A DNA stretch of 56,099 bases. Origin: Lachnospiraceae bacterium (lineage in GTDB: Bacteria > Bacillota > Clostridia > Lachnospirales > Lachnospiraceae). Under the pieces are notes generated by a model, which worked only from the letters and a program-made list of their open reading frames with translations, had not been told where the DNA came from and did not search any database. Numbering within the stretch: the stretch's first letter is position 1; each line of letters begins with the position of its first letter. Below, one piece after another: positions 1 to 7,525 of this stretch. Location of the stretch: contig JAQXTA010000063.1 in NCBI GenBank assembly GCA_029219245.1, forward strand, positions 1 to 56,099, given 5' to 3'. The position numbers were made by a program, and so were the translations under genes.

Positions 1-140
1 CATCTAAGCGTGAAGCCCCCCTCAAGATGAGATATCCCAATTAGTAAGACCCCTTAGAGAGTATGAGGTAGATAGGCTTAAGGTGTAAGTGCAGTAATGC
101 ATTCAGCTGATAAGTACTAATCGGTCGAGGGCTTAACCAA
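1..140 (+). rRNA. 23S ribosomal RNA, 3' end (partial)
   Basis: The window opens inside a 23S rRNA. The conserved 3'-terminal segment (GATAAGTACTAATCGG, then a GGCTTAACC-type end near 131-138) is visible and the sequence becomes non-ribosomal after about 140. The 5' part lies outside the window. No 5S gene follows before the first tRNA at 291. Confidence 0.93.
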
Positions 141-290
141 GAAAAAATTCGCGAAGCGAATTATTTCAGAAGAATGATAAATCATTCTTCACAAACGGAA
201 TAAGGAGCGAAGCGGATTGAAGGCGGAAGGGTAACAAGGAAGGATGGAGATTTTTAGTATTTGGTTTTGAGGGCATGTCCCAAAGAATAA
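141..290 (+). other. 23S-tRNA spacer without 5S rRNA
   Basis: This 150-nt spacer carries short inverted repeats, such as TTCGC/GCGAA near 149-161 and GAATGAT/ATCATTC near 173-188, plausibly rRNA processing stems. It has no 5S-like sequence. Confidence 0.5.
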
Positions 291-362
291 TCCTCGATAG
301 CTCAATGGTAGAGCACACGGCTGTTAACCGTGGGGTTGTAGGTTCGAGCCCTACTCGGGGAG
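291..362 (+). tRNA. tRNA-Asn(GTT)
   Basis: Cloverleaf with a 7-bp acceptor (291-297 with 355-361), anticodon loop CTGTTAA (GTT) and T-loop TTCGAGC. CCA is not encoded. It is the first tRNA of the array behind the 23S rRNA and probably co-transcribed with it. Confidence 0.95.
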
Positions 363-390
363 TTTTCCATTTTGGAAAGCACGAGAGTAC

Positions 391-462
391 GGCTCCGTGG
401 TCAAGCGGTTAAGACATCGCCCTTTCACGGCGGTAACACGGGTTCGATTCCCGTCGGAGTCA
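391..462 (+). tRNA. tRNA-Glu(TTC)
   Basis: Acceptor 391-397 pairs with 455-461, the anticodon loop CTTTCAC gives TTC, and the T-loop is TTCGATT. Discriminator base A462. Confidence 0.95.
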
Positions 463-472
463 TTTTGGAATA

Positions 473-560
473 TTTTGTGCCGATATGGCTCAATTCATGA
501 CAATAGAGGAGTGAAACGAGTCTATTGTAGGCAGAGCAGTTGATTACAAATCAGCTGCAG
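473..560 (+). pseudogene. scrambled partial tRNA-Thr copy
   Basis: Positions 473-495 repeat exactly the start of the true tRNA-Thr (566-588). A 34-nt insertion at 496-529, bounded by the 8-bp inverted repeat ACAATAGA/TCTATTGT, then breaks the D-loop. After 530-539 the match is lost because 541-558 is the exact reverse complement of tRNA-Thr positions 595-612, so the anticodon arm is inverted. There is no T-arm or acceptor 3' strand, so it cannot fold as a tRNA. Confidence 0.85.
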
Positions 561-571
561 AAAAGTTTTGT

Positions 572-644
572 GCCGATATGGCTCAATTGGCAGAGCAGCT
601 GATTTGTAATCAGCAGGTTAACGGTTCGAGTCCGTTTATCGGCT
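572..644 (+). tRNA. tRNA-Thr(TGT)
   Basis: Complete cloverleaf: acceptor GCCGATA/TATCGGC, anticodon loop TTTGTAA (TGT) and T-loop TTCGAGT. This is the intact copy next to the scrambled duplicate at 473-560. Confidence 0.95.
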
Positions 645-676
645 TTGCTTTTAAGCATTGACCCGTAAGGGTTTGC

Positions 677-750
677 GGACCTTTAGCTCAGTTGGTTAGA
701 GCAACCGGCTCATAACCGGTCGGTCCTGGGTTCGAGTCCCCGAAGGTCCA
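677..750 (+). tRNA. tRNA-Met(CAT)
   Basis: Acceptor 677-683 pairs with 743-749, and the anticodon loop CTCATAA gives CAT. The normal first acceptor pair (G-C) excludes an initiator. Elongator Met is most likely; a lysidine-modified Ile2 tRNA cannot be excluded by eye. Confidence 0.88.
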
Positions 751-800
751 TTTTTTAGAAAATAATAATTTTATATCTGCTATTAGATTGTGATTACGAT

Positions 801-874
801 GGCCCGGTGGCTCAGCTGGTTAGAGCGCCGCCCTGTCACGGCGGAGGTCGTGGGTTCGAACCCCATCCGGGTCG
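801..874 (+). tRNA. tRNA-Asp(GTC)
   Basis: Acceptor GGCCCGG/CCGGGTC, anticodon loop CTGTCAC (GTC), T-loop TTCGAAC and discriminator G874. Confidence 0.95.
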
Positions 875-879
875 TTTTT

Positions 880-952
880 GGGATCTTAGCTCAGCTGGGA
901 GAGCATCTGCCTTACAAGCAGAGGGTCATAGGTTCGAGCCCTATAGGTCCCA
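880..952 (+). tRNA. tRNA-Val(TAC)
   Basis: Acceptor GGGATCT/AGGTCCC contains one G-U pair. The anticodon loop CTTACAA gives TAC. It lies only 5 nt after tRNA-Asp. Confidence 0.95.
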
Positions 953-976
953 CTTAATCAGTAATTATACTGATAT

Positions 977-1062
977 GCCGGCGTGGCGGAACTGGCAGAC
1001 GCACAGGACTTAAAATCCTGCGGGACTAACCTCCCGTACCGGTTCGATTCCGGTCGCCGGCA
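977..1062 (+). tRNA. tRNA-Leu(TAA), prophage attachment target
   Basis: Class II tRNA with a long variable arm, acceptor GCCGGCG/CGCCGGC and anticodon TAA. Its 3' part from 1037 is the left half of a 79-bp direct repeat whose second copy is at 10426-10504, so this gene is the integration site. The tRNA remains intact after insertion. Confidence 0.96.
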
Positions 1063-1115
1063 GTAAAAAACCCTTGATTTCTCAAGGGTTTTTTATTTGT
1101 GTTGCATTTCATGTT
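1037..1115 (+). repeat. attL, 79-bp direct repeat (left)
   Basis: This segment covers the T-arm and acceptor of tRNA-Leu, the terminator and about 20 bp beyond. It is identical base for base to 10426-10504. Such repeats covering a tRNA 3' end are the usual result of tyrosine-integrase insertion. The integrase reading frame on the minus strand runs through it. Confidence 0.93.
1065..1096 (+). terminator. terminator of the tRNA array
   Basis: An AAAACCCTTGA/TCAAGGGTTTT hairpin with a T-run directly follows tRNA-Leu. It lies inside the 79-bp att repeat, so a copy also sits at the right end of the prophage. Confidence 0.85.
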
Positions 1116-1312
1116 GCATAGTGTTGAAAAGTAGTTGTTGGCAAGCTGATTCATTTCGTTTGTTTTATCTATAAGAGCATGCCTATATACAGATTTTAAG
1201 GTGCCGTCATTACCCCATCCTCCGCGTTGTGATTATTACGATGCGGCAGAGCCGCCAGTCCGGTGTGGCGTGAGCCACCTGTCCGGACTAACGGAGCCAC
1301 TTTATAAATTGA

Positions 1313-2089
1313 CTATTTTGCCTGCACCGGGTTAAGTCCATAGACCTCTCTCATGGAAATGTCCTTGGAAGGATCCACACTCTCAATATCAATTTTATAT
1401 GAGTCGTAGGATATACGGTCCATGATTGCATCTGCAAGAGTGCTTTCGCCTCCACAGATTTGCTGATACCATTCAGATTCACGATACTGTGAACAAAAAA
1501 TGGTCGAGCTTCTCTTACGTCTCTTGTGAATAAGTTCAAAAAGATCCCTTGCTTCAGATTCGGTTAGTTTTAGTAATAACCATTCATCAATGATTAATAA
1601 AACCGGATTTGTATATTTCTTAAGCACGTTTGCAAAGTTCCCATCTGACCGGGCAGCTTGTAAATCCAAAAGCATATCCGGCAGACGTACATATTTTACT
1701 GTGTAATACTGCTTACAGGCCTCCATGCCAAAAGCACAGGCCATGTAAGTCTTACCACTTCCGGTTGCACCGGTAATAAAGATGTTACGGTATTCTGCGA
1801 TATATTCACAGGTTGCCAGCCGGGTGATTAAAGATTTGTTTAGTTTGCGTCCTGAGGTGTAATCGATTGCAGCTATGCTTGCATCCGGCTGTTCCAGCTC
1901 CGCATTTCGTATCAACCGCTTTAACCGGTTGTTTTTGCGATTGGTGTATTCAACATCCACCAGCATACCGAACCTGTCTTCGAATGGTACTTCCTTCATT
2001 GACGGATCATCCATCTGAACCCGAAAAGCATCTGCCATTGAAGTCAGGCGCATTTCAATAAGTTTATCAGTTGTGCTTTGATTTATCAT
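1313..2089 (-). CDS. istB: IS21 helper ATPase IstB
   Basis: A 258-residue AAA+ ATPase that assists the IstA transposase by binding target DNA and regulating strand transfer. Walker A GATGSGKT lies near residues 107-114 and Walker B VLLIIDE near 163-169; length and order fit IstB. The start overlaps the istA stop by 4 nt (2086-2089), the usual coupled arrangement in IS21 elements. The reading frame is uninterrupted, and activity is inferred from motifs only. Confidence 0.95.
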   Translation of the reverse strand: MINQSTTDKLIEMRLTSMADAFRVQMDDPSMKEVPFEDRFGMLVDVEYTNRKNNRLKRLIRNAELEQPDASIAAIDYTSGRKLNKSLITRLATCEYIAEYRNIFITGATGSGKTYMACAFGMEACKQYYTVKYVRLPDMLLDLQAARSDGNFANVLKKYTNPVLLIIDEWLLLKLTESEARDLFELIHKRRKRSSTIFCSQYRESEWYQQICGGESTLADAIMDRISYDSYKIDIESVDPSKDISMREVYGLNPVQAK

Positions 2090-3639
2090 GATTTTCTACC
2101 TCCGTAATAGCGGGCACCTCTGGTAATGCCGCATGGTTTTGTGTTTTCTGTGGAACTGCCGTCTGTCATCAATGGTTTTGGATTATCCTTCATGGATACC
2201 AGAAGATTTTTGATGCTCTTGTAGCTGGGCTTGGAACTGAACGTCAGTGCTTTTTCACACACAGCTTCCAGTTTTGCAGGCGAATACTTCTCTGCAAGTT
2301 TTAAAAGTCCCATACAGCTACGGTAGGATTGCTGTTCCACCCTGCCGGAGGTAAGTATTGCATCAACTACTTTACTTGTGTTAATTCCAATCAAATCTGC
2401 CCATCTGCGGAAACGGTCTCCGTTCCACTCCAGATATTTCTGGTGGTCCGCAGGCATATGCTCCGTTACTGTGGAGTATTGTCCGGGGCGTCCATAAAGG
2501 TGCCGGTGGGATGCGATTCGGCTGTGATTAATAAATATTTCAATCGTTGTTTCTGTTATACGCACATCGACCTTTTCTTTGATATACTGAAAGGGCACGG
2601 AGTAGTACATCTTATCTACTGCAATGTGATAGTTGAACTGGACAGTGGCTTGTTTCCACTCGCACAGTTCAAAAGGTGTAGCAGGCAACGGTGCCAGTAA
2701 TGGCATTTCTTCCCCAAGAAATAAACTGAGCCTGCTACATTCCTTTTTCTGGAATTTACGAGCATTATAGGCATCCAGTTTTTCCCTGATAGCTGCATTT
2801 AACTCAGCAAGTGAGAAAAACTGTTCATTTCGAAGGGCTGCGGTAATCCAGGTGGATATTTTTCCAACAGATCCTTCTACATTTGGTTTATCCTTGGGTC
2901 TCCGGACTCTTGCCGGAAGAATGGCGACATTATAATGTTCTGCCATCTCGTGATACGTTGTGTTCAATGCCGGTGTGTACCAATCGCTCTTCCGGTGATT
3001 TATTGCAGTAGTGCAGTTATCGGAAACAAGCATGGGTGTAACACCGCCAAAGAATTGAAACATATGGTTATGGGCTTTAATCCAGTTATCAGTACGCTCG
3101 TTGATAAAAGCTTCCACATATGCATACTGACTGTAGGTCAGAACACCTACAAAAATCCATGCGTCGGTAATTTCGCCAGTATCCGGGTCAATGATGTGTG
3201 CCGGATCCCCGGCCCAGTCAACCTCAATCTGTTCACCGGGATTTCTTGGGATATGCATGGTGGCTCTGCGTTTTTCTTCATCCTTTTGGATGTAGTAGCA
3301 GAACTGGGAATACATCAGAGGTTCGTCACCGCTCATTCGGCATTCCTCACAGTATTCCACCCATAAAAGTTTTTTGTTGACTCCATTCCGGAGAAGTTCT
3401 TTCCGGATGTAGTCGTAATCAGGCATACGTTTATTCGATGCTGACTTGTCCTTTGGAAACATAAGGTTATCAAGGACGTTATCGGTCATAGCAAAGTCTA
3501 AAGGCCATCTGAGTTGTAACTCATCCGCACGCTTTGTGACTTTGGCAACCGTGTTTCTTGAAACACCGCAGCTTGTTGCGATGTTTCGCTCGCTGAATCC
3601 CAGACTTTTAAGCCGAAGGATTTCTCGATATTTGGTCAT
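2086..3639 (-). CDS. istA: IS21 transposase IstA
   Basis: A 517-residue DDE transposase. An N-terminal helix-turn-helix (about residues 5-35, with GVSRNTVAKV) is followed by the RNase H-like catalytic core with D141 (VDWAGD), D207 (VSDN) and E255 (NVEGSVG). An AGGAGG-type site precedes the start. It is the first gene of the IS operon, coupled to istB, and looks intact and probably functional. Confidence 0.95.
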   Translation of the reverse strand: MTKYREILRLKSLGFSERNIATSCGVSRNTVAKVTKRADELQLRWPLDFAMTDNVLDNLMFPKDKSASNKRMPDYDYIRKELLRNGVNKKLLWVEYCEECRMSGDEPLMYSQFCYYIQKDEEKRRATMHIPRNPGEQIEVDWAGDPAHIIDPDTGEITDAWIFVGVLTYSQYAYVEAFINERTDNWIKAHNHMFQFFGGVTPMLVSDNCTTAINHRKSDWYTPALNTTYHEMAEHYNVAILPARVRRPKDKPNVEGSVGKISTWITAALRNEQFFSLAELNAAIREKLDAYNARKFQKKECSRLSLFLGEEMPLLAPLPATPFELCEWKQATVQFNYHIAVDKMYYSVPFQYIKEKVDVRITETTIEIFINHSRIASHRHLYGRPGQYSTVTEHMPADHQKYLEWNGDRFRRWADLIGINTSKVVDAILTSGRVEQQSYRSCMGLLKLAEKYSPAKLEAVCEKALTFSSKPSYKSIKNLLVSMKDNPKPLMTDGSSTENTKPCGITRGARYYGGRKS

Positions 3640-3815
3640 AAGTGTGACCTCCTTTATCTGTATTCACACCGGAAGATGCGTATCTACAGTATAAAGGAAT
3701 TTATGTAATAGAGCTTAATAAGTGGCTCTGAATTACCGGAACTACTGGCTCTGGTGAGCCGGTACGGTGGCTCTCAAAATCCGGTCAGATGGCTCAAAGG
3801 GTGCCGGTATAATCA

Positions 3816-4758
3816 CGCGTTGCATAATATAGCTGTCAGGGATTCCAAGAGCATGCTGTATGCTTGCCGAATAGTGCCGCAGGTCGTGAAAACGGAAATG
3901 TGTCAGGCCGGCTCTTTTTAATATGCTGTTAAACCTGTCTGTAATCTCATTGGGATTTAAGGTTACAATTCTTCCGTTTTTGCCTTTCCATTTTTCGGAA
4001 ACAAATTCCGGATAGTCAATATATCGATCTCCGGCATAGCTTTTAGGAGATTTTATTATCCATTTATGGTCGGAAGTCAGGACCATATTTTTGCATACAT
4101 GTACAACATTTCCTTTTATATCATCACTTGTCAAGGCACATATCTCTCCTCTGCGCATAGGACCAAATGCTGCCAATAATACAGGAAGTTCCATTGGAGT
4201 ATCAGAAACAACATCCAGAAGAGTCCTGATTTCGTTTTCTGATGGAATATATATATCCGGGCGTACTTTTTTAGGAAGGGCTGTATTTAATGCAAAATTA
4301 GGGCGATATGTACGCATAACAGCAGAAATCAGACCATGACTGTTTCGTACTGTTTTTGGCGAGTGGATTTGAGCTTCTAGATTGACTGCTCGCTGGATAT
4401 CTTCTTGAGTGATTAAGGCTATTTTGATATCCATAATTGTATTAAGCTCTTTTGCCCGTATACGCTTATAGTCCATAATTGTACGTGGCGATAATACAGA
4501 CTCTCGGCTTTCTATATATCTATCTAAAGCTTCTCCAAATGTAATGTTCTGAACACAATAAGTATTTTCTTTCTGTGCGGCCCATTCCGCAGCGGCTTGC
4601 TCTGCGAGTCGTTTCCCTTTTGGACCTGGAACATCGCTTGTAAATGATTTGTAGATTCGTTTCTTTTTAATAGTTCCATCCGGCTGCAATGTTTCCTCTG
4701 TGTGGCTATAGACTTGGCATCTCCACGATCCGGACGGTAATTTCTGTGCTGTTGCCAT
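3816..4758 (-). pseudogene. int: tyrosine integrase, 5' fragment (cut by IS21)
   Basis: The N-terminal and most of the catalytic domain of a phage-type tyrosine recombinase, starting MATAQKLPSG at 4758 behind an AAGGAGG site. Conserved Arg lies in MRRGEICAL, and the HxxR signature is HDLRHY. The frame runs into the IS at 3815. Joining it to 1026-1222 restores a 379-residue protein with GGWGN and the catalytic Tyr. As it stands the enzyme lacks its Tyr, so the prophage should be unable to excise unless the IS leaves precisely. It would act on the tRNA-Leu site. Confidence 0.93.
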
Positions 4759-4800
4759 AGTATCATCATCCTCCTTCTTGCGATATCGCAACATAATTTG

Positions 4801-4836
4801 GGCATAAAAATGCCCGGCACTTGTGTTTTTGCCGGG
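4801..4836 (-). terminator. terminator after abiF-like gene
   Basis: CCCGGCA/TGCCGGG hairpin followed on the minus strand by CATTTTTATG. It lies between the AbiF-like gene and the integrase and probably ends the AbiF transcript. Confidence 0.6.
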
Positions 4837-4933
4837 AGAATGGTATAATTCACTTGCTTGTGGTGAGTTATATCGGTATTCCCGGTATAGTTCCATTCCG
4901 CTCCGATGTTGGCGCATCGGGGCGGTTTTATGT

Positions 4934-5992
4934 TCAGGAATAATAATCCTTAGTAACGCATCTTTTGCATGGAACAAAGTTTCCTGCAATAGCATCATCA
5001 AGGAAAACTTTTGAAAGATTGGTTGATCCACTACAATGAGGATCTGAATGAAAGATTTTTGTTTTTATATTAACATATGCCAGTGTATGCATTTCAAGTT
5101 TACAACCTAACGCATTTTCAATTCGAGAGATATCATTTGGATATTCTGTACAATAGCTTGATAATGCGCTGATTATGGCATTATTAAGTGATGAAAATGG
5201 TATTGAATATGAAAAAAATCTCAAACATTTTAAAAGTATACCAAGTCCTCCATGGGTAGTAGAAGTGTTAAAGTTTCTAATAAGACTGTGAGGAACATAG
5301 TTATATATTCTACCGCCATGTGCCGCAAGATTACGGTACTCTAAACACATAGAAAGAGTGTCTGAAAGCAAATCTTTTAATTCATCCATATTTAATTGCA
5401 GAGAATCTGTATCATATAAAGCAGAAACTAGAGATTCACGTTGTGGTCTTAAAAAAATCTTTATGTAATTGATTAGTGTTCCGAAATCAGTTGCTTTTAA
5501 CAATATCCATGGTGGAACAATATGATGTTTTTCTCTGTAATAGCGAACAGGTTCTTTATAAGAACTTTCGGCTATATCAGTAAGAGATTTTAAAATATTT
5601 TCACGAGTAAATTTTATGTTCCTTACATGCCTGTCTCTATAATTTGTTTTAGAAAGATATAAATCATGTTTAGTACCAAATGATTCTCCAATAATTTCTG
5701 CAACAACAGCTCTAAGATGTTCTTCTAAGTCAGTCATTGAAAACATAACTGCATTGCGCAGTTTGCGATCCAGAATAAACAAAGAGTAAATTTGTTCAAA
5801 TGATACATCTGGACTGTATATCTTTTCATTATATGTCCTAGTGATATATGGATCTCTATAACCATTTATTATGTTATAATAACCATATGTGCGAAGAGCT
5901 TGAATTGCTTTCTTTTCATTGTTAATAATTAGATGTTGTTTCTTTAATTTTTGAATTTGTTGTTCAATGGTTGTATATTCAAAATCGCTCAT
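4934..5992 (-). CDS. AbiF/AbiD-type (Abi_2) HEPN protein with C-terminal zinc-like domain
   Basis: A 352-residue protein of the Abi_2 abortive-infection family. N-terminal features are IEQQIQKLKKQHLII and TYGYYNIINGY near 9-46. A HEPN RNase motif R220-x4-H225 (RNLAAH) is followed by GGRIYN. These proteins are thought to be RNA-cleaving toxins that stop phage growth. Beyond the usual Abi_2 length, residues 300-348 add FHSDPHC...PCKRC, resembling a small Cys/His metal-binding module. The start is set by an AAGGAG site 7 nt upstream. A promoter and a small terminated RNA lie immediately upstream (6010-6108). Its position between integrase and repressor is a classic site for prophage defence cargo. 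The family call is firm; the RNase activity is inferred. Confidence 0.88.
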   Translation of the reverse strand: MSDFEYTTIEQQIQKLKKQHLIINNEKKAIQALRTYGYYNIINGYRDPYITRTYNEKIYSPDVSFEQIYSLFILDRKLRNAVMFSMTDLEEHLRAVVAEIIGESFGTKHDLYLSKTNYRDRHVRNIKFTRENILKSLTDIAESSYKEPVRYYREKHHIVPPWILLKATDFGTLINYIKIFLRPQRESLVSALYDTDSLQLNMDELKDLLSDTLSMCLEYRNLAAHGGRIYNYVPHSLIRNFNTSTTHGGLGILLKCLRFFSYSIPFSSLNNAIISALSSYCTEYPNDISRIENALGCKLEMHTLAYVNIKTKIFHSDPHCSGSTNLSKVFLDDAIAGNFVPCKRCVTKDYYS

Positions 5993-6009
5993 ACATTCTC
6001 CTTAGTAGT

Positions 6010-6076
6010 AAACAAAAAAAGCCCGGATAAAATCCAAGGCTTTTTTGTGACCGAAGACGGTCATTCACTAATTAGC
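6010..6076 (-). ncRNA. putative AbiF-associated small RNA
   Basis: A transcript of about 65 nt is predicted from the promoter at 6081-6108. It holds a UUCG-type hairpin (TGACCG/CGGTCA, 6048-6063) and then a terminator hairpin AAAGCC..GGGCTTT with a T-run (6013-6046), directly ahead of the AbiF-like start at 5992. A conserved RNA motif located upstream of abiF genes has been described from comparative genomics, and this fits in position and layout. Whether it is an antitoxin RNA, a leader attenuator or both cannot be told from sequence. Confidence 0.68.
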
Positions 6077-6080
6077 TACA

Positions 6081-6108
6081 ATTATATCATATGCAAAAGC
6101 CTTGTCAA
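6081..6108 (-). promoter_or_regulatory. promoter of the AbiF small RNA
   Basis: On the minus strand TTGACA (6103-6108) and TATAAT (6081-6086) are separated by 16 nt. Both hexamers are perfect, which is unusual within an otherwise weakly expressed prophage, and this points to a strong constitutive RNA. Confidence 0.8.
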
Positions 6109-6148
6109 GTATACATCAATAAAAAATATTATATTTTGCTATAAATTC

Positions 6149-7060
6149 TTATAATTTACAAATAAAATCATTGTTTAAATATGGATTATTGGTAATATCT
6201 TCGTCAAATGTATGACCATATTTAAAATATAAACGGTTAATTTCGGTATCTGGAATGACATAATGACATTCTGTTTTACCTGTAATAAACTTATATGATC
6301 CTGTTATATTGCAGTTGGATAGGTAACGATATGGATCATCTACTCTTAAGCAGTATGAATATATATCCTTATGGATGGTTTTATACTCCGGATTAAGAAA
6401 ACACATACACCTGTCAGGAAACAGTTCTTTAAGTTTGTCTAAATAATCAGATAAAAGTAGTTCCTTTAAATCATTACACTTAATTTTAGGCGGATAATCT
6501 ATTTTATGTTGGTCTAAAATGGTAAGTATGTCATTTTTTTTGAGTTTTTCAAACAACTGAGTATCTGGTTTTTCAGAAACGCAAAATAATTTGTTTGAAA
6601 TCAGGTAATTATCTTCATATCGTAATGGGTTAGTTAAAAATAGCTTTGAATCGCTGTTTAAGGCTGATGATGCAAGCTGAGCATATCGTTTCATTATAGA
6701 TAAACCGCCATCCTCTAATATGCTAATAAGTGATTCGATTACACTATTGCGTTCAAATTTTGTAAAAGGTATAGAAGATGTATCTGATTTCATATCAGAC
6801 TTATCAATAAGGTCAAGTTCCATAGCTAGTCTGTATATGTGTTTGCAAGGTAAATGTCTTCTATGAAAATCTCCGCAAGGGCAATAATCAAGAAATGTTT
6901 CATATTTTCCATGTCTTCCCTGAAAATATGCCATTCCATCGGTTGTATCTATTCGTACTGGAGTTAGAGAGGCACTTTGTGCCGAAAAAATTCTTTTTTT
7001 GGAATCTTCTGATTCATGTATACTATTTTCCCATTTTCCCCAAGTTTCCTTATTTGCCAT
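6149..7060 (-). CDS. SWIM zinc-finger protein, unknown function
   Basis: A 303-residue protein with a SWIM-type finger C60-x-C62...C72-x-H74 (CPCGDF..PCKH) after a short N-terminal beta-rich segment. SWIM fingers bind nucleic acid or proteins and occur in helicase, MULE transposase and prophage cargo proteins. The remaining 200 residues hold no motif I recognise. It lies upstream of the AbiF gene on the same strand, but AbiF has its own promoter, so co-transcription is uncertain. It could be a second defence gene or a regulator. AT content is higher than in flanking chromosomal genes. Confidence 0.7.
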   Translation of the reverse strand: MANKETWGKWENSIHESEDSKKRIFSAQSASLTPVRIDTTDGMAYFQGRHGKYETFLDYCPCGDFHRRHLPCKHIYRLAMELDLIDKSDMKSDTSSIPFTKFERNSVIESLISILEDGGLSIMKRYAQLASSALNSDSKLFLTNPLRYEDNYLISNKLFCVSEKPDTQLFEKLKKNDILTILDQHKIDYPPKIKCNDLKELLLSDYLDKLKELFPDRCMCFLNPEYKTIHKDIYSYCLRVDDPYRYLSNCNITGSYKFITGKTECHYVIPDTEINRLYFKYGHTFDEDITNNPYLNNDFICKL

Positions 7061-7193
7061 AGTAACTTTCCTCCAATAATAAACGAAAATATGTTATTAT
7101 ACATTTCGATTATCTTTTCTATTATAATGTTTTATACGGAAAAATCTCGAATACAGTGAGGGTTTTCCAGCCGGCAATCAAAATATGTATAAT

Positions 7194-7400
7194 TTATAAT
7201 TTCTCAAATATCATGGTTGCCTGGATTCTGTCACCTCCACCGAGTCCTGTACTGTGTGCAGAAGTAGTTGATATAGTATGAAGTCTATATCCTTTTGCTG
7301 CTTGATTATTAATTGCGTTCTCAAGTTCGCTAAGATTCTTTGAAGATGTTCCAATTAACTTCTCCTTTAATGTTACTTGTAAAACAACGTACTGTGGCAT
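7194..7400 (-). CDS. DUF4177-type small protein
   Basis: A 68-residue protein whose pattern (YVVLQV...LEXAINNQAAKGYRLHTIST...TMIFEKL) matches the small DUF4177 fold found in prophages and many Firmicutes. It is a predicted beta-alpha-beta domain with no catalytic residues and unknown function. A GGAGG site precedes the start. It lies between the repressor and the SWIM gene on the same strand. Confidence 0.72.
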   Translation of the reverse strand: MPQYVVLQVTLKEKLIGTSSKNLSELENAINNQAAKGYRLHTISTTSAHSTGLGGGDRIQATMIFEKL

Positions 7401-7525
7401 AAATAAATCCTCCTTCTTTGCTTTTATAAAATTAGTTATAAAATACCAATATATATAATTACACTTTGATAAGACAAAGAAAAGAGTTTTGTAAAAATTG
7501 CACGATTTCTGTCAAAAAATGCAAA

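Larger units (their letters stand above)
1026..1229 (-). pseudogene. integrase, 3' fragment (cut by IS21)
   Basis: Reading leftward from the IS junction, the frame gives QRGGWGND, then SVYRHAL with the expected nucleophilic Tyr, and runs through attL into the tRNA-Leu complement, stopping at 1026-1028. The frame joins the fragment at 3816-4758 exactly once the IS and one 7-bp target copy are removed. The tail encoded by the att sequence is typical of integrases that overlap their attachment site. Confidence 0.9.
1230..3815 (-). mobile_element. IS21-family insertion sequence, 2586 bp
   Basis: The ends are TGATTAT...ATAATCA, flanked by a 7-bp duplication CGCGTTG at 1223-1229 and 3816-3822. It carries istA and istB on the minus strand. 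The sub-terminal regions hold repeated GGCTC/GAGCC words (near 1272-1302 and 3723-3795), like the multiple transposase-binding repeats of IS21. Both genes and both ends look intact, so the insertion seems recent. It inactivates the prophage integrase. Confidence 0.93.

Noticed and set aside
807..1013. 68-codon open frame through the first tRNA array
   Set aside because: It runs through tRNA-Asp, tRNA-Val and tRNA-Leu; the coding look comes from tRNA sequence.
4759..5031. N-terminal extension of the integrase frame
   Set aside because: It overlaps the end of the AbiF-like gene, and AAGGAGG directly upstream of 4758 fixes the start there.
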